DNA from: Panacibacter ginsenosidivorans
GTDB lineage: Bacteria; Bacteroidota; Bacteroidia; Chitinophagales; Chitinophagaceae
Length of the DNA: 64,000 nt
Reading direction: 5' to 3'
NCBI RefSeq assembly: GCF_007971225.1
Contig: NZ_CP042435.1
Location: 4,529,501-4,593,500, forward strand
The translations under genes were made by a program, and so were the position numbers. Of the stretch, positions 20,401-28,400 are shown piece by piece (position 1 is the stretch's first letter; every line of letters begins with the position of its first letter). Under the pieces are notes generated by a model that saw only the letters and a program-made list of their open reading frames with translations, had not been told where the DNA came from and did not search any database.

Positions 20401-22806
20401 AATTTAGTAACAAGCATTTTTCCTTCGCCAGTAAGAAGCTTGTAATCGTATCATTGAGGAATTGAAATTAATAGAAAACTCCACACAAAACATCACTGGG
20501 TTTCTTGTAATCGTATCATTGAGGAATTGAAATATGATTGTACCACCAACTTTAGCAAGACTTCCTGTTCTTGTAATCGTATCATTGAGGAATTGAAATA
20601 AGCTTCAGTAAACGTATCGGCAATCGGCATGCACGCTTGTAATCGTATCATTGAGAATTGAAATACATTTTATTGATTACGAAGTTGGCACGGTAAAGAC
20701 TTGTAATCGTATCATTGAGGAATTGAAATTTATCAGCTTCACTATCTGTTGTGTCTTTTTCAAAGCTTGTAATCGTATCATTGGGGAATTGAAATAATAC
20801 TTTGAATGTTGTGTAAGCTGATGTACTGTAACTTGTAATCGTATCATTGAGGAATTGAAATATATCTGCAGGGCTGAATAATTGCCTTCCCATGTTCTTG
20901 TAATCGTATCATTGAGGAATTGAAATAATGATCCGTTTGTTTTAAATCGTTACAGCAATGCTTGTAATCGTATCATTGAGGAATTGAAATATCATAACCG
21001 GCTTTTATATTTATAACCCTGTCAAAACTTGTAATCGTATCATTGAGGAATTGAAATTGTGCTAACATGTCATTTACCATTTGTGTAATGCTTCTTGTAA
21101 TCGTATCATTGAGGAATTGAAATTACTGTCTGTAACATTACCCGTTTGCGGTTCGTAACTTGTAATCGTATCATTGAGGAATTGAAATCTATAACCGTTT
21201 GGATTGCCCGGCTGTGGCATCTTCTTGTAATCGTATCATTGAGGAATTGAAATTTTATTGCTTTATTGCCTATCTGTCCCGCTTTCTTCTTGTAATCGTA
21301 TCATTGAGGAATTGAAATAGGTTATCGAATTTAAAATAAGATGTTCCGCTAACTTGTAATCGTATCATTGAGGAATTGAAATAGGTTATCGAATTAAAAT
21401 AAGATGTTCCGCTAACTTGTAATCGTATCATTGAGGAATTGAAATACGCCCGTTAAGGCTGAATACTCTAAGCTATTATAACTTGTAATCGTATCATTGA
21501 GGAATTGAAATTTATTTTTCTTAATATTCCATCTTTGGATTTATAAACTTGTAATCGTATCATTGAGGAATTGAAATTTATTTGGTTCTGCAGTTTCCGG
21601 AACAAATTCTACTTGTAATCGTATCATTGAGGAATTGAAATTACTGGAACTGATAAAAAAGGCGGAAATGTTATTACTTGTAATCGTATCATTGAGGAAT
21701 TGAAATGTAATTCCTGCCAGCCATCTGGTGTGTAATCTAATCTTGTAATCGTATCATTGAGGAATTGAAATGTAATTCCTGCCAGCCATCTGGTGTGTAA
21801 TCTAATCTTGTAATCGTATCATTGAGGAATTGAAATATAGCTAATCCTGCATCAATTAATCCGAAAAGGTCACTTGTAATCGTATCATTGAGGAATTGAA
21901 ATTTATTTTGTTATATGCGTTCATTGTTAAATATTAACTTGTAATCGTATCATTGAGGAATTGAAATATCATTGCAGCAATTCAGATGGACGACGGACGC
22001 AGCTTGTAATCGTATCATTGAGGAATTGAAATTTGTAACCATGTTGGTAATAGTGAGCGCCATTTTGCTTGTAATCGTATCATTGAGGAATTGAAATTCG
22101 GTTAAAGTAGCTAAATTATTACGAGGAAAACCCTTGTAATCGTATCATTGAGGAATTGAAATTCAACAGCTGGATCGCTTATCGTTGCTGTCCCGCTTGT
22201 AATCGTATCATTGAGGAATTTAAATAATACTATTGTGCCCTATAATTCAAGTGCATTAACTTGTAATCGTATCATTGAGGAATTGAAATTTTTCACGATC
22301 ACGCTGCAATAACTGTAGCTGATTCTTGTAATCGTATCATTGAGGAATTGAAATAAATGTTTTAATGATAGATTCAAACGGTATAATAACTTGTAATCGT
22401 ATCATTGAGGAATTGAAATAAATGTTTTAATGATAGATTCAAACGGTATAATAACTTGTAATCGTATCATTGAGGAATTGAAATTAGCATTGATCATTGG
22501 CCTTAAGACAAGTAAGCATACTTGTAATCGTATCATTGAGGAATTGAAATTAAACAAATGGTGGCAACTATTCACAAGTTTTATGCTTGTAATCGTATCA
22601 TTGAGGAATTGAAATGCATTAAAGACACTGTGAAAATGTTGCGTGAAAAGAACTTGTAATCGTATCATTGAGGAATTGAAATATAACATAAATAGCATAA
22701 GTTGACTGTCCGCATATCTTGTAATCGTATCATTGAGGAATTGAAATTAAACATGACCAAGTGAATCTATGCCTGTTAAAGTCTTGTAATCGTATCATTG
22801 AGGAAT
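14431..22806 (+). CRISPR. Type I-B CRISPR array, about 129 repeats and 128 spacers
   Basis: The 30-bp repeat reads CTTGTAATCG..GAATTGAAAT on the plus strand and ends in ATTGAAAT, the typical type I-B handle. I counted repeat starts one by one from 14431 to 22783 and obtained 129, the last cut after 24 bases; spacers are about 33-37 nt (mean period 65 bp). Variant repeats lie only in the distal half: a G-to-T at 18489, a one-base deletion at 20636, an A-to-G at 20766, a G-to-T near the end of the repeat at 22196, and the truncated 22783 copy. Several spacers are duplicated (20015/20534, 21319/21383, 21707/21772, 22355/22420). Minus-strand ORFs across the array only translate the repeat and are not genes. 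Confidence 0.99.
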
Positions 22807-22979
22807 GGTCTTTGATGCTGCCCGTTAAATTGTATTGTTCGCATTTTACAAACAGCCTGCGCGTAATGGATTGATAACTGTAGTATTTCGAGCATGGGCG
22901 TATTACCCACCAGCGCCCAAAGCTTGTCGAACTTTTTGCTGAGATCATTGCTTCGTAACGTGTAGTAACCTTTCGTCAT
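22807..22979 (-). pseudogene. 5' fragment of a PLP-dependent cysteine synthase-like gene, cut by the CRISPR array
   Basis: From the ATG at 22979 the minus strand reads NDLSKKFDKLWALVGNTPMLEI, the start of a cysteine synthase/cystathionine beta-synthase-like enzyme (GNTP signature). After a frameshift it continues RRLFVKCEQYNLTGSIKD in another frame, which is the PLP-lysine motif region (GSIKD). Homology stops exactly where the degenerate last CRISPR repeat begins. The gene is therefore doubly dead: frameshifted and missing all sequence after the active-site lysine. Confidence 0.85.
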
Positions 22980-23378
22980 TATTGTATTTGCTTCTGTTTA
23001 TACTAAAAAGAGAGATGGTAAAAACGATCCCTCGTGTGTCATGCGGGTCATCATTCAAGTCAGAAACGCATAACAGCATGCTAACCTTGATGCTTGTATG
23101 AAAACAGTAGCGCCTTATAAAAACACTGGAGACCGCCAATATGTCCAGATGGAACCGAAAATAATTTTTCAGCAGCCGGCTCATAGAAGACAAGCGACAC
23201 CATCCCCGGAATCGGCAATTAATTTTCCTTTAGAATTTAAGCAGTTTTATTACATTTAAAAGCGATTGCCTATTTTTATAAATGTGATATTGTTATAGAC
23301 TCTAAATGCCTGCATGAAAAAATACTTTCATCTTACGCGTACTTTATACGCAATCATTTTAATCAGAAATATTTAATA
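22980..23378. other. Intergenic region upstream of the ion channel gene
   Basis: About 400 bp with no convincing coding sequence; a minus-strand frame of 82 codons (22945-23193) has an amino-acid make-up like random translation. It probably holds the promoter of the downstream channel-peptidase-helicase genes, but I could not define it. Confidence 0.5.
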
Positions 23379-24218
23379 ATGTATGCCCAGGTAAAACATA
23401 CAGTACATCTGCTGCTTGATCCTGCAGACGGTCATACCATTTGGGATAGAATAATCAATACGATTATCGTTGGGCTTATTTTACTTAATACGCTCGCGGT
23501 AATCTTTGAAACTGTTGATAGCATTTACCTGCCCAATAAAGCTTTGTTCAATGACTTTGAAATATTTTCTGTTTCCTTCTTCTCAATAGAATATATTTCA
23601 CGTGTCTGGAGCTGTACAGCGAAAAAAAAATATACTCATCCTATTGCCGGTCGGTTAAAGTACATAGTTTCTGCAGGTGCGATTATTGATCTGCTGGCAA
23701 TTCTGCCTTTTTACCTGCCATTGCTGAAGATTTATGATCTGCGATTCCTCAGGATATTACGATTGCTCCGTTTTTTTAGATTTTTCAAGCTGGGCAGATA
23801 TTTAAATGCATCAAAAGTTATTGGTAGTGTTTTTAAGTCAAAAAAGGAAGAACTGGTTTTAAGTTTTGTTATCACTATGTTCCTGATAATAGTAGCTTCG
23901 AGTGTAATGTACTATGCAGAACACGATGCACAACCCGATAAATTTTCCAGCATCCCGGAAACGATGTGGTGGAGTGTGGCTACGCTTACGACGGTTGGCT
24001 ACGGCGACGAGTATCCCATTACCGGACTAGGTAAGTTTTTGACAGCTTGTATTTCAATATTGGGAATCGGAATGTTTGCTTTGCCTGCAGGAATTTTAGC
24101 GTCCGGATTTTCCGATGAATTCAGGAAACTGAAAGCAATCAAAATACCTGCCCGCATTGTGGCAGTGAACTGTAGCGAAGCGTACGTTCAAATAATTATT
24201 AAAAATAAATGCTATTAA
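23379..24218 (+). CDS. Voltage-gated-type potassium channel (VIC superfamily)
   Basis: 279-aa inner membrane protein. Six membrane segments can be followed: S1 about 25-45, S2 about 60-80 (FSIEYISRVW), S3 about 100-120 (SAGAIIDLLAILPFYL), and S4 about 122-145 with regularly spaced Arg (LRFLRILRLLRFFRFF), then S5 and S6 flanking the pore helix and selectivity filter TTVGYGD at about residue 206. It should conduct K+ in response to voltage. The next gene starts 39 bp downstream on the same strand, so it may be the membrane member of a three-gene unit, although similar channels also occur as stand-alone housekeeping genes. Confidence 0.93.
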   Translation: MYAQVKHTVHLLLDPADGHTIWDRIINTIIVGLILLNTLAVIFETVDSIYLPNKALFNDFEIFSVSFFSIEYISRVWSCTAKKKYTHPIAGRLKYIVSAGAIIDLLAILPFYLPLLKIYDLRFLRILRLLRFFRFFKLGRYLNASKVIGSVFKSKKEELVLSFVITMFLIIVASSVMYYAEHDAQPDKFSSIPETMWWSVATLTTVGYGDEYPITGLGKFLTACISILGIGMFALPAGILASGFSDEFRKLKAIKIPARIVAVNCSEAYVQIIIKNKCY

Positions 24219-24257
24219 AGTTATATTTTTCCCGAAACGCTTAAACCGCTTTCTGCT

Positions 24258-25454
24258 ATGCTATTACCATTACAGTATCATGAAGCCACTGCCCGCTTTT
24301 TCCAGCAACAATCACAGGTTTGGCAATTTTTCGTCAGCAATAATCACAAAGAGGGCCAGCTCAAGGCATTCAAAACAGATCTGCTCAAGAATACCTATAA
24401 GTTTGATGAAACTGCAGATGCACAGCTTTATCAAAAGGTAAACCTCGCAAAAGAAAAGCTTGACATGTCTATTCCTGTGACGCTTTACCAGGCCCAGCAC
24501 ACGGAAGACATGAACGCAAGTATTGTATATATTAACGATGAGGCGCATATCGTTTTCAGCGGGAAGATCATTACGCTTTTATCTGAGGACGAAATGCTCG
24601 CGATCATTGCCCATGAATTAAGTCACGTAAAGCTATACACCCATTTAAACGGCGATGTTGAAGTGGCAGACCGCATTGTTACAGCAATTGGCAATCACCC
24701 GGGCAGTACCCCGGCTCATTATGAGACAGCGAGGCTGTTTAAGCTTTATACTGAGATATTCTGTGACCGGGGCGCATATATCGTAACAGGGAATTACGCA
24801 CCGATCATTTCATCATTGGTAAAGATTTCAACGGGTCTGCAAAGCGTTAATGCGGACAGCTATATTAAGCAGGCTGAAGAGATATTTTCCGTAGATGCGG
24901 AAACCAAAACCACCGGTGTTTCTCATCCTGAAAATTTTATCCGTGCCAGGGCAATATGGCTATGGCATATGAAAGGACATGATGCGGAACCAATCATCAA
25001 ACAAATGATAGAGGGTAACATCAATCTGGACGAGCTGGATCTGTTCAGGCAACAGCAGATCGCAACGGTCACCCAACAATTAATCATGCTTTTGTTGCAG
25101 CCGGAATGGATGCAGACAGCTCAGACAACTGCTTTAGCAAAGCAATATTTCGGCAGTATACAGTTAACCGAAGCCCCTGACATTACGACGCTCCTGGCGC
25201 ATGTTGAAAATGTGCACAGCAACCTACGCGATTACCTGGCTTATGTTTTATATGATTTTGCCACGACAGATAAAACGCTGGAAGATGTACCATTAGGCTA
25301 TTGTTTTTATCTGGCTGACGACCTTAAACTTGATAAGCCTTTTGCACAGGCTGTAAAAAAAGAACGCAAACTCAGTGATAAGAAAGTAACGGTATTAAAA
25401 AAGCAAACACTGGCGGAATTTCATAAACAACAGTTGCAACCCACTGTAAATTAA
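24258..25454 (+). CDS. M48-type zinc metallopeptidase
   Basis: 398 aa. The zinc site is HELSH at about residue 121 (IIAHELSHVKLYTH), and a plausible third ligand lies in the TEIFCDRGAY segment at about 170 (the E..D pattern of M48 gluzincins). There is no signal peptide and no membrane helix, unlike HtpX or Oma1, so it is predicted to be a cytoplasmic soluble peptidase. It is followed after 45 bp by the giant helicase gene, and preceded by the channel. Soluble M48 proteases next to large NTPases occur in defence clusters; the pairing here suggests cleavage controlled by the helicase protein, which is inference. Confidence 0.85.
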   Translation: MLLPLQYHEATARFFQQQSQVWQFFVSNNHKEGQLKAFKTDLLKNTYKFDETADAQLYQKVNLAKEKLDMSIPVTLYQAQHTEDMNASIVYINDEAHIVFSGKIITLLSEDEMLAIIAHELSHVKLYTHLNGDVEVADRIVTAIGNHPGSTPAHYETARLFKLYTEIFCDRGAYIVTGNYAPIISSLVKISTGLQSVNADSYIKQAEEIFSVDAETKTTGVSHPENFIRARAIWLWHMKGHDAEPIIKQMIEGNINLDELDLFRQQQIATVTQQLIMLLLQPEWMQTAQTTALAKQYFGSIQLTEAPDITTLLAHVENVHSNLRDYLAYVLYDFATTDKTLEDVPLGYCFYLADDLKLDKPFAQAVKKERKLSDKKVTVLKKQTLAEFHKQQLQPTVN

Positions 25455-25499
25455 GACGTCGTTGTTCCTCACCCACCCACCACATTTTAAGTATTTACC

Positions 25500-28400
25500 A
25501 TGTCAACCAATACCACGTTCCAACAATACCTTCAGTCAGCTTTTACAACCGGCCCCTGGTCCACGGACGAAGTGATCGAATTTGTACTACCGCTTTTTGA
25601 AGAAGTCCTAAGCTTCCATGACAACGGCCAGGTCGGCTCCTTTGAAAAGCCCGAAACCATCTTTCTTACTGATGGCAGACTTGATATCGACGAGACTTTT
25701 ACGCATGCTCCGGTATCGGATTTGAAGACTGTTAAGAAGCTGCTCGAATACCAGCAGATTCACGGCTACACCATTACAGAACGCGTGTTACTGGATGACG
25801 ATCTGGGCAATAACCGGACCGTGGCTGTTAATCTTCATGTGCAGACCAATCCAAACGATGAACTGAAGCATCCTGTTTATCTGCCAGGTTACCAGTGCTA
25901 TGAACTAAAAGCCGGTCATCATGATGCCCAAACCGATATATTTTGTCTTGGTCTGATTCTGGGGAGTGTGGTAATGGGCTTGGATCTTTATGAAGTGGAA
26001 GACTTGAACAAATTTGTTGTATACCGGAATCAGCCAGCCGGGCTAAACTCCAGGATGCATCCGACCATTTGCGGATTGGTTACTGAAATGACAGAACTTG
26101 ACCGAAGCCAGCGCAGCCGGGATCTGCAGGAGATCGTACAGCGTCTGAAATACTACCGCGATTACGATCCGCAAAAGGAAACCGACCTTTCAAAACTGGC
26201 GGCATTTCAGGTAAAGCAACCGGCTGACCGGAAAACATTTATCCTGTCGAAATTGCGCAACCGTCTTTTTGATACGAGCAGGCGTAACAGGCTCCTGTAT
26301 TATAAGCCCAATGGGCGCTTTGTGAATCTTACCGTAAGCAGTGTGCCTATGGTATTGCATTACCAGAGCATTAACCCGCAGTTGCTGTTTACCTGGAATA
26401 GCGAAATAGCTGCCCAGATTATCAGGCAAAATGATATTTCTCTTAATAAATACCTGCGTTTTGAAGACCACCCTTATTTGAATGCACAACTCAACGGCAT
26501 CCGCCAACATGCAGAAAATGACAAAAAAGAATACGGTTTCAGCCAGCTAAAACTGGTAGTCGCTTTCCTTCACTGGCATAACCTTAAGGAAGACAGTTCC
26601 GAACGAATTCAAAGTCCTTTGCTGCTGCTGCCGGTTGAACTGGACCGAAAGAAGTCATTGAAGGAGGAGAAGTTCACTTTAAAAATAACGGATAATGCAG
26701 CTCTTATTAATCCGATACTGGCGAATCACCTGAAGGACCTGTATGGAATTGCCCTGCCGGAAAGCATAGACTTTGATGATGTAAGTATGACGCAGTTTTT
26801 TGAAATGCTGCAGGAGAAAATCAATGCCGCAAAACAAGGTGTCAAGCTGAACTACATTGACAAGCCGAGAATAAAGATCGTGCACAATATTGCCCGCCAA
26901 ACCATTAACAACTACAGGAAAAAATTAAAACTAAAAGGCACACCTGCTTTTCAGCAGGTTGACTATAGTTACAGCGACGAAAATTATAAACCATTGGGGC
27001 TCGAATTGTTCCGTCAAAAGGTAGAGCCGCGACAAAGTACCCTGCAGTTCCTGTTGAGTGACAATCCCGTACCAGCTGGTACAAACAATTTTGCTGAAAC
27101 AAGCGGAACTGCAGTTAAGAGCACCTTTCATTTAACAGACGGGGAAAGCAACGCCTATAGCTGGGATTTTGACATTTGCAATATTGTGCTTGGGAATTTC
27201 AATTATAAGAAAATGAGTCTGGTCAGTGACTATAATAAAGTCACGGACCAGGGTATCGAACATCCTGTGTTTGCTGAACTCTTCACCAACGAGCCAAAAC
27301 GCCGGCAGGAAAAGGTCGTCCCAAATGATCCGGCCGAATGGTACCATGTCATTACCGCTGATCCTACCCAGGCAAAAGCGGTGTTGCATAGCAGAACCGG
27401 CAACAGTTATATTATCCAGGGACCTCCGGGTACAGGAAAAAGCCAGACCATTACCAACCTCATTGCTGATTTTCTTGCAAAAGGTAAAACCATATTATTC
27501 GTGTGTGAAAAGAGGGCGGCGCTCGATGTTGTTTATTATCGTCTGAAACAAAATAAGCTGGCTGAACTCTGTTGTTATATCCACGACAGTCAGGGCGATA
27601 AAAAAGAGTTTATAAAAGATCTCAAACTCGTGTATGACGATTTTCTAAAAAACAAAATGGATCTGACAGCTATAACTGCAAAGAGAAAGGCAGTGCTGGA
27701 TCGCCTGCTGGCAAAAATTAATGTTTTGCAAACTTATCATCAACAACAACGGGAAGTCGACCCGGCAGCAGGAGTAAGTACAAGAAATCTCGTCGAAACG
27801 GTTGTCGGTACAAAAGCGTTTGTGCCGAAACTGGATAATTTGCAAAAAGAAGCGGTTCCAAATTATCATCAATGGCTGCAATACGGGGATACCATACATC
27901 AACTGGGAAAAGCATTAGAAGACACCGGTGCCGAACCGCAGTTTTCGGGCCATCCCTTCAGTAATCTGGGTATTGAGGTAATAAAAGCGGAGAATCCATT
28001 TAGTCTGATGGACAGCCTCACTACGCATGCAAATGCTTCTATTCAGCAGATTTCTGCCGTTATCGGTCAAAATAACATCCCATCTGAGCATGCGGCATAT
28101 CTGGAGAATATTAAAAACCTGATCCGGGACGCTGTGGTACTGGAACCATTGGCGCAGAGCAGAAATCTCCGTCTGGTGGAGAAGACGAACCCGGAATCAC
28201 AGGAATTTGAGGAATCATACAGGGAATACGAGGAAATTATCAATGCGTATCAGCATTCTCTTGATGCCAATAAACGATGGGTTAACAAATTTGATAAACA
28301 GGAGGTGGAACAGGCAATCGAACTGGCGGAAAAACATGAAAAATCTTTCTTTAGTTTTTTAAACGGCAACTGGCGACGATTAAAAAATCAGCTAAAGCAA

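Noticed and set aside
14574-22948. Many minus-strand ORFs containing FNSSMIRLQ or FQFLNDTIT
   Set aside because: They are translations of the CRISPR repeat in different frames, not genes.
22945-23193. Minus-strand frame of 82 codons near the array end
   Set aside because: Composition looks random and it overlaps the cysteine-synthase pseudogene start in another frame.
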